Origin: Azorinus chamasolen
Taxonomy: Eukaryota > Mollusca > Bivalvia > Cardiida > Solecurtidae
Assembly (NCBI GenBank): GCA_963576725.1
Contig: OY755242.1
Span: 21,511,315-21,575,314 of the forward strand
Reading direction: 5' to 3'
Length of the DNA: 64,000 nt
Shown: positions 11,667 through 23,445 of the stretch, piece after piece
How the letters are laid out: every line of letters starts with the position of its first letter
Position numbering within the stretch: the stretch's first letter is position 1
Notes under the pieces: model-generated
The model's database searches: none
Seen by the model: only the letters and a program-made list of their open reading frames with translations
What the model was told of the DNA's origin: nothing
Program-made: the position numbers and the translations under genes

Positions 11667-11788
11667 ACATACATTTGGAATCCCTATCAGCCACACAAAT
11701 CTAGATCTAGTTTATTTATATTTTTATTGGCAGAGACATAATAGATATACTAGATCGTACAGCTTAGTGTTACTGTATTATAAATTAT

Positions 11789-12372
11789 CTACTGTCCATT
11801 TCAATTTACTTTGTCACTGAATTTTAGTCGATATTTTTTTCATTTCGGGACAGACTTACCTTAAATATACTTCATTTGATCGCATCGTTTTTCACGAACT
11901 CCCATGCTAAATATCCCTCAATATAATTCAGTAACAAGTAATAAAATGCCGAAAATGCATTTTCTACATGCTATTTCGATCAGCTGTTTCTTTGCAAATG
12001 GCCGCTGTATTTATGGATCATGGAGCGTATCATTTTTCAACAGGGGTGAATTGCATACTGATATTAAATAAATGACGTATTTTCGTGTATGACGTCAACT
12101 TTTAAGAGCTATAATTACCCGTAGTTAAATTCGAACAGTCTACTCGACGTCAATCGTCCGCCATTTGCAATTTGAAATGAACGTGTTTACAATGGGAAAA
12201 CATTGTTTTTATGCATGAAATCTTTATTTAAAGATGGATTAAAGGGAAACTCGGGCACAGAGTTCGTGAAAAACGATGACACAAGTAGTTTAAATTTGAT
12301 CTCGATCCGGTAAAAAATGAAAAAAATTCTCGATTCAAATTCAGTGACAAAATAAATTGAAATGGACAGTAG
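11789..12372. mobile_element. MITE with about 115-bp inverted repeats
   Basis: CTACTGTCCATTTCAATTTA... (11789-11904) recurs inverted at about 12250-12372, sharing GTCACTGAATTT and CGTTTTTCACGAACTC. 584 bp, non-coding. The 63-residue frame at 12187-12378 lies in the right arm and is not a gene. No clear target duplication. Confidence 0.7.
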
Positions 12373-12930
12373 TTTCATTTTGTACAGTGAAAATTGTGTT
12401 AAGCGATGTTTTTTGTATTGAGTATATGCATCTTTAAAGACAGATGCCTGCTTAAAGAAAGACTAGTTGGTCTTTATGCTTGAATATTTTCTTAAATAAG
12501 ACGTCATCTGCATTTTAGATTGACATTTCATTCCATTTTTAATCGCCGCTTAACCCAGGTTTTACTGTATCACTTGAGTTAGAGAGTTCAAAAGTTGCGT
12601 CCCTTAGAGGAAGTTGCTATTTTTAGATTGTTTACACTAGCAACTGTGACGACATCGGTAAAAGTTTACTGGCTATGCCATAGACGTGTTGTTTAAAACT
12701 GTCAAACTGACCACCGACAGGCATGTTTACCACCGAAAACTAAGTCCAGAAGTAACAGAATAGATTCTGGATTGAATCTACATCTATGTCCCTTACCTTC
12801 TCTCTGCTGCGGCATTTCAGCGGATTCGTCCGATCACGGAAAAACCCTGACTACGCGCTCATATTGAGCCAATTGCCGGATTTGTCTTTGCAAGTCCGCC
12901 ATGTTTGTTTGAGTCAGTAAAGGTTGACTT
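12373..12930. other. No gene established; one short ATG frame
   Basis: A minus-strand 22-codon frame, MADLQRQIRQLAQYERVVRV.. (12902-12834), has a good ATGGCGG start but no recognisable continuation or supporting splice site. Otherwise featureless. Confidence 0.25.
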
Positions 12931-13205
12931 GATCCTGGTCTCACTGGGGGGGGGGGGGGGGGAAACGTATCCCGGATATTGCTAATAAATGAGCTGTATT
13001 TTGACGCAACGGGGAGAACAGGAGGGCAACGAGGGTAAGTAAATGCGTATTTTCTCTTAATTAGTTCTTTTTCGGAAATTGATAGGTGGCGCTTTAGATT
13101 CACCATACTCATATTATACACGCTATATACATGATTTGGAATCAAACAATGCAAACGATGGGGAAAATCACAAAATGAACGCCGTGCTCGCGAAAGAATG
13201 CATAA
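12931..13205 (-). repeat. Long inverted repeat, left copy
   Basis: Inverted match to 16373-16641 at high identity, from GATCCT/GGTCTCACTGG through GCTCGCGAAAGAATGCAT. Includes a G16 run at 12947-12962. Short frames in each copy (minus 13247-12834, plus 16424-16648) are the same sequence read from the two copies. Confidence 0.8.
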
Positions 13206-16200
13206 CCATCTCCCAGATTTTTTTATGTTACTGAAAGATTGAATCAAAATATAAAATTCTGAATTGAGCGATCGCTTTGAATATCATTCAACTATGTATA
13301 CTGAAAATTTCAGTCATATTGGTTCAAGTTTGCTCAAAATATGGCCTGAAACGAATAGTCGGTTTGTCACTGTCAGGGTACTGGGGATTGGTAGCTCAAA
13401 GATTTTAGTGTACTGGGTATTGCATTACATTTGTTCTCTTTTTTTTTCGTTTTATTGAACGTTGTTAGATATTTCAGATATATTTCTGTCGTGATAAATG
13501 CTGTTTGTAGTCAATCGCACATTCTAGATAGATCTATATGCCTCTGTATTGAAATACGCGATGATCACTGACTTATTAAAAGCCATTATCTATAAGTACT
13601 GGCTACCTGTTAATAATAGCTTTTGTGTAGCAGTGCCGTAAAATCCAACTCATCCATCCATCAATCATAATAGTCTTTTTACTTATTTCTCAATAGATCT
13701 GTTGTTTACTCTTCAGTTAATTGATATGAGATTACATGTAGATCTATGTGTAGCTCCAGTTAACATGCTCAGTACCATATTGAGTACAGTAAAATTGAAA
13801 TACTAGTGCATAGTTAGCTCCCCTGTTGAAATTGTAGCCATTTACAGTGATAAAGAAGAAACTCATTGATAACGGTCAGGGCATCGTCTGGTTAGTCTCA
13901 TACAAATATGTAGATTTATGCAGGATAAACAAATTGTACAAATTAAGTATGAAAATTAGGAGTTGAACACCACACTCGACTTCATAAAAATATAGTTTCA
14001 TGAATGTTGTATTTGAACTTATACACAGTTAAAATAAGTGCAAAAAAATGAGGGTCAGGAAACGTGCCCGATGTATTATAAACTCATACATAGGTACAAA
14101 AATCGTTCAGACAATTTGTAAGAAAATTTCTCTTTCGAAAGTCACAGTCCCGTAAATTATAGGAATGTGTCCTGTAAATTAGACTGACAAATAATATGAT
14201 ATACATTGCTTTATAAACAGCAGCATTCATCAAAACGAGCATTTAGGAGTATACAAGTAGACCGAAAATTTCAAATTCAACTCTGTAATTTAAAATATCC
14301 CTTTTGACTGAACTATGCACTGACCGCTGACAAATGTATGTAATGAAAATAGTTTGATTCAGTCGAACAATCAATTGTTAACTGTTTGCAAGAGTTACTA
14401 ATAAAATTAACAAAACGGATTACTACTTGCGTTCACATAACCCAGAACCAACAATTTGCTGGGGAAAAGTGTGTCATTGGATTGTCCCGTAAATTATGAA
14501 ATTATATTTAAGGACTATTGGTAAAGGACGTGAAGTTGAAAACATTTTCAGGGACAGTGAACATTCTTCTCCCTTTTCCTGTAGGTACCAGGACGCCTGT
14601 CTTGTGCATTACATTTTCTTTTTCAATCAATTTCATCTGCTTTTGATGGCCTTAAGTTTGTTATATTTTATAGTACAGTCAAACATTGATAAGTCTATTA
14701 ACACGATTTCCTACATACTCGTAATTCAAAGTTTCCATTAGAACTAAAACTACACTTAATTGTTCACCTCTTTATTGGCGAGTCTATATTATCTTTTTCA
14801 AAGTGCGAATAAATTCTCATTTTGAGTCATTTGAAACAGATATATGATCCTCCCTGCTGGCATTGAATCTATATCTTTCATATTGATGATACATCGTTAT
14901 ATATTTTCAATGACAGCTATACATTTATCAAAGGTTGGCTGTACTTATTTAAATTATTGCTGCTCTAAATTATCACACTGTCACCAATGTTTTGCTAACT
15001 CATGGGCCGAAACTGAAGGTGCACATGCTCAAATAATGCACGTTTCAACAGCCCGCTTCAATTAGTGTTTGAGTAATGAGTCACACAACACCTCGAGACA
15101 GATAAACACTATCACAACATATGAAAAGACAGACATACTGAAAGACAGACGAAAGTAGGGATGGACGAACAAAACAATTCAGCCATTTAATGGGATTCAA
15201 ACATGTTGATGTGAATAAAACTATTACTATAATTTACGGGACAAAAGAGATTATATTTTACGGGACACTTTGGTGACTGTATGTGTGGCTTTGTAAATGC
15301 CTATTTGAAAGGAGACATACTTGACTATATTCGTATGTAGATCGGGCAATAGGAATAAATGCAATGAAGTGAATGTTTGCACTTTTTGTAGAAGAAATAC
15401 CAAGTAAGCATGTTCGTGAGTTAACAAAAATAAAAGTAAATATAGTAGTGAATAAAAATCTGAAACATTCTACAAATAATTGCCATTAATATATTGCCAA
15501 TCTTGTTTTTATTGAACCATTTATTATTTCTAAATATATTTGTATTATACTGGCATAATTTAAAACTTAATTTACGTTTGACAAATTGTGTAGAAATACT
15601 TTGATATTGGCATCCTCATCTACGGGACAATTTAATCTAAGCTACGAACTTTCATGTGGAATATTTAAACAATGCGAAAAGTTATGTTATTCAAACGTCG
15701 ATAATTCGGTATTGAAATCATAATTATGAAATAATATATATACAAATTCAAGGAGGCAATCTTGTAAGCTATTTTTTAAAATGTCAAATAACTGTGTAGA
15801 CGAATTATGTAGCAAAATGACATCCTCCATGAATTATTTACATGTGACTGTGGTTTAAGTATTGAATTAGACGTAATTGAGTGGCATGACACTCGGGAAT
15901 GATGGAAGGGGCAACTGCAGAAATATATTTGTCTCGTAAATTAGGCCTCGTAGATAAGGATTTTTCTTTTCCGCTGTATTTGATTGGCCAGCAAAATTTT
16001 ACATGCTTTCTCAAAGTACTTTTCATTAAATTTCGGTGGATAGGGCATATTTTAACAACGCTTAGAGACCTATTATTGGGGTTCATAACTGCCCCTTTAC
16101 CGCAAACCAGTTAGCACAGTAGGGTTCGAATTGATAGATGCTAAACCCATATCTTGCAGCAATATATGTACAGATTTTAATTCAAAAGGTCTCAGAGACA

Positions 16201-16372
16201 AATGTATTTTATCTAACAACCTGGATCTAGATCAAACGCGGCATTATGCAGCATCTGATTTGGATCCCAAACTGTTTGCAAGTAACAGTCAAGACACGAC
16301 CAGCAGGATAAGGGTTAGTTGCAATTTATCCTTATCCTGCTGGTGGCCACTTGACTGTTATTTGCAAACAGT
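13206..16372. other. 3.2-kb interval between long inverted repeats
   Basis: No protein recognised. It contains seven copies of CCCGTAAATTA or its complement: forward near 14149, 14170, 14484 and 15930, reverse near 15230, 15255 and 15621. The paired copies at 14149/14170 and 15230/15255 could be the ends of a 1.1-kb transposon (about 14145-15268). The rest is AT-rich and featureless. Confidence 0.4.
16269..16372. mobile_element. Foldback hairpin abutting the right inverted repeat
   Basis: AAACTGTTTGCAAGTAACAG pairs with CTGTTATTTGCAAACAGTTT, and CCAGCAGGATAAGG with CCTTATCCTGCTGG. Shares AACTGTTTGCA with HP-C. Confidence 0.6.
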
Positions 16373-16641
16373 TTATGCATTCTTTCGCGAGCACGGCGTT
16401 CATTTTGTGATTTTCCCCAACGTTTGCATTGTTTGATTCCAAGTCATGTATATAGCGTGTATAATATGAGTATGGTGAATCTAAAGCACCACCTATCAAT
16501 TGCCGAAATAGAACTAATTAAGAGAAAATACGCATTTACTTACCCTCGTTGCCCTCCTGTTCTCTCCGTTGCGTCAAAATACAGCTCATTTATTAGCAAT
16601 ATCCGGGATACGTTTCCCCCCAGTGGGTCTAGCCTAGGATC
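16373..16641 (+). repeat. Long inverted repeat, right copy
   Basis: Inverted partner of 12931-13205. The G run is reduced to six here. Confidence 0.8.
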
Positions 16642-17104
16642 AAAATAACGCGATCAGCTCAACTTTGATCAAGGAGTTGAGCTCGTTGAAGTTTCGTGAA
16701 ACGCAGCTCAAACTGAGTCTGGTATTTGATCCTGTTACTGAGCGCGTTAACCGATTTGAGCCAAATAAGAGACTTAAGCCGTTTCGTGAAACCGGGCCTT
16801 AAATGACCTTGACCTTAACATTTACCCTTACACCAACGAATTTTAATTTGGCAAATTTTGTAAAAAAAAATGTAGTTCTACCATATAGTTACTACCCTTA
16901 ATCTATTTATGTATTGGGATACGTACTTTTCTATGAACTTTCATGTATGGCCAGTTTTACTAAAGTAATTAAGCCCCCCAAAAAGTTACTCATAATTTTG
17001 AATTTAATCTAGAGCTAACATATATTAAATGTAAATGTCATTAGTCTAACGCTAATTAATAGGTCTTGCCCTATAACAAAGTTACACCAGTAGCTGTCGC
17101 CATA
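16642..17104. other. Relic ending GTTTCGTGAAACCGGGCC, then nothing
   Basis: Two GTTTCGTGAAAC copies (16691, 16779) and several GAGCTCA motifs suggest a decayed inverted-repeat element up to 16799. 16800-17104 shows nothing recognisable downstream of the integrase stop. Confidence 0.35.
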
Positions 17105-17977
17105 TTAATAACTGTTTATTATCTGCTTGGCTTTCGCAAACATGTCAATTCCATGGTTTTCCGACATCCAGGTCTTCGGACACTCAGCCTCAAGTTGAGC
17201 CAAACAATCTCTTCCTAATTGTAAGTTTGGAAATAAAAAAATAGGTCTTTGATCTGACGTTTCCTCAGTATCGCTGTCTTCTGTTTCTGTGCCTGATGTT
17301 TGGTTTAGATCAGAACCAACAGCTGGCTCTGATGGGGCATTGTTTAACATCCCTGCAGTGAAAAGTCTGAGTGGTGTTGATTTCACAGTGCGAATTCTGT
17401 GGTTATTCCAAGCTGAACACCACAGCTGTAATTTGTCGTTAATTCCGCTTAAATACACATGATGAAGCGCAAACAAATGTTTCTCATTTAGCACGTCAAG
17501 CAGATCTTCATCTTCTAGAAAGTAGAAAAGGTCATAGTAATAACTAAGCACACCGTCAAAAACATCGCGCCAAAGCCTTTCAATCCTCTGATTGTGCGTG
17601 CTCTTACCGACAAGCATAGATTCAGGACCGCGAACATTATACATGTATTCAGCCACCTTGCTATTTTCCATGCCCATATCAGACCTCACTGGAATTGGAG
17701 TACCGTATTCCTGCACACCTTGTCTAAAGCAGTCATAAACAGTCAAAGCTTTGTTGTTGTCGGTACATGACAAAAATGTTATTAGCCGACTAAAGCCATC
17801 AACACCGCCACAAATCACAAAGTGCCATCGGATCAGTTTATGATTCGTATCGACATGCCATAAGTGGTTAGGTCCGCGAACGTTATACACCCGCCGTCTC
17901 AATCTCTTCCTCTTTCTTTCTTGTATGCCCCGACTGTCCAAACGTCTAAGAGAGTCTCTAAACCTAGCCCTTTGTAC
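17105..17977 (-). CDS. Integrase-like gene, catalytic exon (rve fold)
   Basis: 290 residues plus stop, open throughout. The catalytic triad fits D,D(~33)E: D43 in LWHVDTNHKLIRW, D100 in VRSDMGMEN, E133 in HNQRIERLWRDV. GGVDGFSRL (58-66) is the usual strand after the first Asp. The conserved tail RTVKSTPLRLFTAGML is present, followed by an acidic Ser/Thr-rich stretch. A basic RKRKRLRRR run (21-29) may bind DNA or act as a nuclear signal. All key residues are intact. The continuation past 17977 (to 18226) is intron read-through. Confidence 0.87.
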   Translation of the reverse strand, partial: VQRARFRDSLRRLDSRGIQERKRKRLRRRVYNVRGPNHLWHVDTNHKLIRWHFVICGGVDGFSRLITFLSCTDNNKALTVYDCFRQGVQEYGTPIPVRSDMGMENSKVAEYMYNVRGPESMLVGKSTHNQRIERLWRDVFDGVLSYYYDLFYFLEDEDLLDVLNEKHLFALHHVYLSGINDKLQLWCSAWNNHRIRTVKSTPLRLFTAGMLNNAPSEPAVGSDLNQTSGTETEDSDTEETSDQRPIFLFPNLQLGRDCLAQLEAECPKTWMSENHGIDMFAKAKQIINSY

Positions 17978-20900
17978 CTGCCAGACAAATAAGACACATT
18001 TATCAATACCGATTGGAGTGTGGATTAACATTATACCGAATATCTTACACTGATGTTGATTAGCTATCAGTTTTAATGCACAAGTTGACTGGAATAATAT
18101 GATACAAGCCTTGGTGATCGTCACATTATTTTCAGTCAACAAGTGCATTAAATTTGACAAATCAACACGATTTGTTTCTATGTAATGCTTATCACACAGA
18201 AACATTAACAATACACACTTTTCCATAAAATATGGACTTTTGGAGTCACTATGCAGGTATGACTCAAGCCTCTCTGATGTCTAGAACTGATTGCTATTAG
18301 ATAACTTGGATCAATGCACGTGGTCAAAACTTGAAAAAACTAGGAGAACTTTTTCTTCTGGTAAAAAAAGTTTTCATTTCTAATTAACCATACACTACAC
18401 TCTCGTTATAGCGCGGTAAACGGGATCCAAATCGGCAAACCGCGCTATAGATGAACCGCGTTATAGAATTTTTATTCAAGTGAAAACCATATTCTACCCA
18501 CCATATAGGACATGTAAAAGAACAGAAAAATACTGTTTCACGCAAAAAAAACGCAATGTCAATGAAATTTAACATTGTCCCAACCAGTTTTAATATTTCT
18601 TAGTGTTTATTTTATATTTCAGCGTCTGGATCAAGGAAGCTACACCTGTGTGACGTTAGAATCACTGTGTCATGAGAACCACTGCTTTACACATTGTATT
18701 GCATATGTTTTGTTCGTTTGTGTTGGTGTGTTCGTTTTGTCCAGTGGTTTTGAAACAAATGTCTGTTTTACGTATTACAAACAACTCGGCGATGAAGTAT
18801 TTGTGACAAAAAAACATAAAAATAAATTTGGACGATTGACTGACAGTCACAAATGTACTCGCCCTTGTTCCACATGTTTCATATGAATGTACAGCATAAA
18901 CATGCAGCACAATGCAGTTACAATTACAAGGACAATCGCGTGATGTGTTAATATTCTTACACTTCTCGAATGCATCATACCAAGGACCTACAAAAACTAT
19001 TTGTTTAGCCATGAATATTAGAATATCACTATGCCAGTTTAATTAAGATCAGTCGTATTCCCTTGTATATATCCCTTGCTCGGCTTGTGATTGAAAATTG
19101 AGCATTTTTTTATCAAAATAAAGTGAACGGTGATAGAGTCTATGTTCAGTGGTAGTTGTCTCGACTTACGACTGTTTGCAATCGCTCATGCGAACATGAA
19201 CAAATGTGAACAATTAAGAATGAACAGTGACAGCTTGTAAGTTAGTCATCTGCTTTCTTGGCTTGACAGTTTGAAATCGTTCACCTGAACATCTCTCAAG
19301 GTGTCAAAATGGATTTTTATCAAGGATAATCAAGGATGTTTATGGATTTTCAGCAAGTGCCTATTATCACAGAACAAAAACACAGTCAATTAAGGCGCAA
19401 ACAAACAATTACCCGTGAGCTGATATGACCATTGTTTGCACTTTTGTAATTGACAGGTAGTGAGGGGTGTGAAACTCGTCAGGGTAACTGAAACTAAGTT
19501 TTTTTTGGAAACAAATCTTAGTTATGATTTTAAAAAAAAGATGCTGGAAAAAAAAGGGATCCAAGGCAGCCCGCGTTATAACGAATATCGTATACCGCGC
19601 TATAATGAGAGTGTAGTGTATATGGATTTCCCATATTGAGAATTTTCAATCATACAATAGTATGTTTCTTCTTTTCGGTAAAAAAAACAGCATGACTCGT
19701 TGAACATCACAAGTTAAGATCAGTTAAATACCAAACCCTCTTTTTAATGGTTTAAATGTCCCCTTCACGAACGGGAGGTTCGTACAAACTCTAGCTGAAT
19801 GTCAATCTAAAGACGCGAGTCGTTCAGAAAACTAATCAAAGGAAATATTATGCGTATTTATTGACCTGTCGGGACGTGGTTTCGTGTCGGTTCATTGCAT
19901 TATTGTGAAGGATATGTAGTGAACATTTCATTGTTAACTTTACTCAGTTACATTTGTGTCATTGGATTAAATCGTTCCTAATTGAACGATTACAGAAAAT
20001 AACGGTCATGTTGTATCACCTATTTTGTTCATTTTATAAGATTACCCTTATTTGCATAGCTCAAAAGTTAACTCCGCCCCGACAGGTCAATAAATACGCG
20101 CAATAGACATGGTCTACAAATGCATTTGGTACCCAAACGGTCCTTTGTGCAAGCAAATATACTATCTAAAATTTGCATGGCACCCCTTTCATTGATTATC
20201 CAAATTGATTAAATACAAGAAAAGTATATACCGGTTTACAAGGTGCAGCGTAAACAGGGTTTAAAAGAAATATTTGGGGTCAAAAGGTCCATTGTGCGAG
20301 TGATTACATTTTGACTTACTGGTAAATGGAAACAAGTCTTAACCCAATTCCATTGCAAGAGAGCTCTATAATTAATTGGACTAGATCTAATCGATTTAGT
20401 ATGGAATTCCATAAACGACAGCCTACTGCCTACTACTTACTGTCTACTGCTTACTGCCTACTGCTTAATTGTTCATAAAACAGTGCACACTTTCTTTAAA
20501 TAGTTTAAAACATGTTATTGACTTGTGTGCAATTTATGTTCAAATTATAAAAAAAAAATGAGATTTGTATGAAATTTAATCTTTGATACTGTGATATAAT
20601 GTTTCACAGTGTCTGTAACGCACAAATAATATTTTTACTGCTTACTGCCTGCTGCTTACTGCTTACTGCTTACTGCTTAACTCTCTGCTGCTTACTGTCT
20701 ATCGGTCAATCAGCATCGAATCATCCCAAAACCACTCCAAAATACCCACTGACCTCTTGAAAACTAAAAAGACTAATGCTGTGAAAAACTTCAGTATGAG
20801 TTTTAGCGGAATAGTTCAGATTTCTTCCTCCAACGACGACAATCAACAAGTAAGCAGTAGGCTGTCGTTTATGGAATTCCATAATTTAGGGCCTACGTTA

Positions 20901-21533
20901 GACTTAATTATAAGACGTCATAGAGACGAGGTCTTTTTTTTGAATGGTTGACTTCCTGTACAGGGGAATGTGAAATAATACGAAATTCCGATTAGTTGTA
21001 CAATTACATTGACAATGGCCTGCATTTAAGTTTTGGTAATTGTGAAATGTATAATATTTACCTTTATTCCTTTCTCATTTAGCAAATTCCTTAGCATCGC
21101 TTCTCCGCAACGAGGGAATTCTGTTAGCATCTCAGCAACGACAGTGTCCAACTGATTATTTGACAGATCTGTGAATACCAGCTTTGAAATATTATATTGT
21201 CGCATTTTCCGGTAAAGTGTACTTTCCGAGACACATAAGATTTGGCTGACATCAGCGATGGAAAATCCCGACTCCAGAAGACTTTCTACAGTTAGTTTCG
21301 GGATATCAAACCTACCATTCCGTTCCGCGTTTTTAGGTCTTCCGTATGTTACGCATGCTAATCTCAATTTCATTATGTCATTTCTATCTGTTACACCTAA
21401 GCACTGAAATTCGTACAAAGACAGATAAGTCACAATGTCCGGGGAGATCTTTTTGCTCTTTAAAGAGATTTATTTGACCGGCGCTTAGTCCATTTCTATC
21501 CAAAATTTCAACCATCTGTTCGTTTGAATCCAT
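17105..21533 (-). CDS. Integrase-like (DDE) transposon-type protein, two main exons, frameshifted near its start
   Basis: An intron-containing minus-strand gene of the invertebrate/fish 'integrase core domain' family. An N-terminal ATG at 21533 opens a frame (MDSNEQMVEILDRNG...) that must shift by one base to enter the helix-turn-helix exon (21469-21062). A five-A run (T run on the + strand, 21450-21454) is the likely site. The exon then splices, in phase, from ATAAAG|GTAAAT to CTGGCAG|GTACAAAGG and continues in the catalytic exon (17977-17105). The 3084-nt intron carries a pogo-like element and two foldbacks. Such genes behave as transposons or domesticated transposases; substrate and ends are unknown here. 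The frameshift could be decay, a sequencing error or an unseen splice. No flanking terminal repeats were identified. Confidence 0.8.
18393..19618. mobile_element. pogo/Tigger-like non-autonomous DNA transposon in the integrase intron
   Basis: 26-bp terminal inverted repeats CACTACACTCTCGTTATAGC... at 18393-18418 and 19593-19618 with one mismatch, flanked by TA on both sides (18391-2, 19619-20). Subterminal copies of CCGCGTTATA occur near both ends. Length is 1226 bp. No transposase was recognised inside; the 116-residue minus-strand frame at 18662-19012 has no known motif. TA target plus CA..CTC termini fit the Tc1/mariner-pogo group. Confidence 0.8.
19852..20099. mobile_element. Small foldback element, 22-bp inverted repeats
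   Basis: GCGTATTTATTGACCTGTCG at the left end is repeated inverted at 20078-20099. It lies in the integrase gene intron. 248 bp, non-coding. Confidence 0.65.
20401..20882. mobile_element. Foldback whose inverted repeats start with a perfect palindrome
   Basis: ATGGAATTCCAT followed by AAACGACAGCCTACTGC occurs at the left end and inverted at 20849-20882. Heptamer arrays of TACTGCT type (20425-20465 and 20637-20705) fill part of the interior. Intronic to the integrase gene. No coding sequence is recognised. Confidence 0.6.
21062..21469 (-). CDS. Integrase-like gene, helix-turn-helix exon
   Basis: About 136 residues. A GRPK motif and RFDIPKLTVESLLESGFS are followed by a resolvase-like helix-turn-helix, IADVSQILCVSESTLYRKM, and by the family block DTVVAEMLTEFPRCGEAML. 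It ends GIK at donor AAG|GTAAAT and joins VQRARFRDSLRRLD of the next exon in phase. An in-frame stop at 21470-21472 blocks this frame upstream. The adjacent frame from ATG 21533 supplies the expected N-terminus. Confidence 0.78.
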
Positions 21534-21600
21534 TTGACCTTTTTGAGTTTTGAGACCGTTTCTGGTGTATAGATAAATACTCCTCCCATAATTAGTCCTA

Positions 21601-22430
21601 TCAGAGGATATAATGACGTTTTGCTATCATATATTGACCGATTGGTTCCACACATAGACGAGTGGTTTCATACAAACATTTTATCGTTACATACATCGTA
21701 CATATGGTCCCATACACTGAAAGTTGGTTCAATATATTACCTTTTGGTTCAATATAAACACATTTTGCTTTCATATAAGCGTAAAATGAACATATATATT
21801 GGTAAAGTGGTTCCATATAAATATACTTTGGTTTCATATATTCAAAATCGGTAACATACACTGTCCGTTTGGTTTTATATAAATACAGTACCAGTTCATA
21901 CCTTGCTGTTTCGGTTCAATATAACTGTATTTCCCTTCCATATATAGCAGTTTGGTTCAATATCAGTACATTTTCTAATCATATATTGTTAATATGAACC
22001 CATATAATGCTAACGTGGTTAAATATGAATGTTGTTTGGTTTCATACATTTAAATGTGAAGTCATTCATTGTTATATTGGTACCATATAAGCACATAACC
22101 AATTCATATTTTATCGGTATGAACCTATACATTGTCATTTTAGTTCCATATATCATAGTTTCTGATCCATATATGTCATTATGAATCTATATATTGCATT
22201 TTGGTTCTATATATTGGTGTTCTCGTTCTATATATATGTAGTTTGGTTTCATATATTGTAATTTCGAACCTATACACTACTATAGTGGTTTCATATATAC
22301 ATAGTTTGGTTACATATATTGTAAGTTGGTGTCATATATTGCTAAAATGAAGTCATATATTGAAAATATGATTCTATATATTACCATGTTGGTTCGATAA
22401 TACGAAAACTGCCCATATAAGACAGCTACG
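21601..22430 (+). repeat. Degenerate minisatellite, about 28-bp period
   Basis: Some 28 irregular copies of a unit like TTTGGTTTCATATATTGTA, with spacing of about 20-35 bp, immediately upstream of the integrase gene. Frames through it (21601-21861, 21621-21854) are repeat artefacts. Confidence 0.75.
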
Positions 22431-23220
22431 GCTTTCCATATGTCTCCATTTCTTACATGAATATATATTCACACACAAAAGGTTAGACATGTTTTATTTA
22501 GAACATGTACGTTTATACTTGGCAATAACAAAACAGATCACTAGATCTATATAGGATCAGAATGAACAAAAACATCAACTCTTCAAGTCAAGTCAAGTAA
22601 ATTTTATCTAAATAGAGTCGGATATATGTAGTTCTAGATCCACAGGCGTTGGGCTCATGAAATATGTCTAAAATAAGTTAATATGTCTCTAAATTGACGT
22701 TTTGTAACATTTGGGGCCGAAAAAATAAAGCCTGGGGCGTTTTGAGACAAAGCTGAAATTTCGTATATTCTATATATCTTAAGCTTTCAGTAGATCTAAT
22801 AGAATTTTTTCTTTAAATTTATTTTGTTGGTTACATTTTGTTGAGTTCTAGTCGGTACTTTGGCAGTTATTTAGAAACGATATTTACAGACTGCTGACCG
22901 AATTCTTGGCGTTGACCGACCTAGCTAGGCTAACTTTCACTCTGCCTGCATCTGGTCTACTTTCGTCCTTTTTAAGCAGTCGCCTGCTGTTAAAGTCGCC
23001 CATGTTTATTCATTCAGAGATCGTTTCAGAGAGGCTCTAGCTACTGTATACAATGTATCTATAAGTTTTGGAGATAAAAAAAAACAAAAAAAACAAACAA
23101 CGTACGTTATAAAGTTCAAACCGTTCCGGAACTATAGGCCTACAGTAAATTCCGTCTAAATTTAAACAACCATTCAATGACTAAACATGGACCCGTGCCT
23201 TTAAACAGCTGCACGGTGAC
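22431..23220. other. Nothing recognised
   Basis: AT-rich spacer with no coding or repeat signature that could be supported. Confidence 0.4.
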
Positions 23221-23445
23221 TTACCTCATGGGCTATTTTTAGATCCAACGACTTTGAATAAATCTACCGAAAAGGAGCATTAACTAGAGAAAAGGAAAAT
23301 TTTAGAATTTTGTAGTTTGAAACCATTGTGATAAATAAGGCATTTGCTCCTATAGGAGCAAATACTCTATTTTTATATCACAATGGTTTCAAAAAGTGAC
23401 TTTTACAGAGGCCTAGAAAGGCGTATTTATGCAGAAAAGGGTTAA
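23221..23445. mobile_element. HP-A foldback copy 1
   Basis: Right end AAAAGGGTTAA is intact; the left end reads TTACCTCATGGG in place of TTAACCC. Core CATTTGCTCCTATAGGAGCA, flanked by GAAACCATTGTGATAAAT. Confidence 0.75.

Noticed and set aside
16424..16648. Apparent conserved small protein shared with the minus strand at 12834-13247
   Set aside because: Both are the two arms of one DNA inverted repeat; similarity reflects the repeat, not selection on a protein.
18003..18226. N-terminal 80-residue extension of the integrase catalytic exon
   Set aside because: It is intron read-through: a good acceptor at 17978 joins the HTH exon in phase and the extension has no family similarity.
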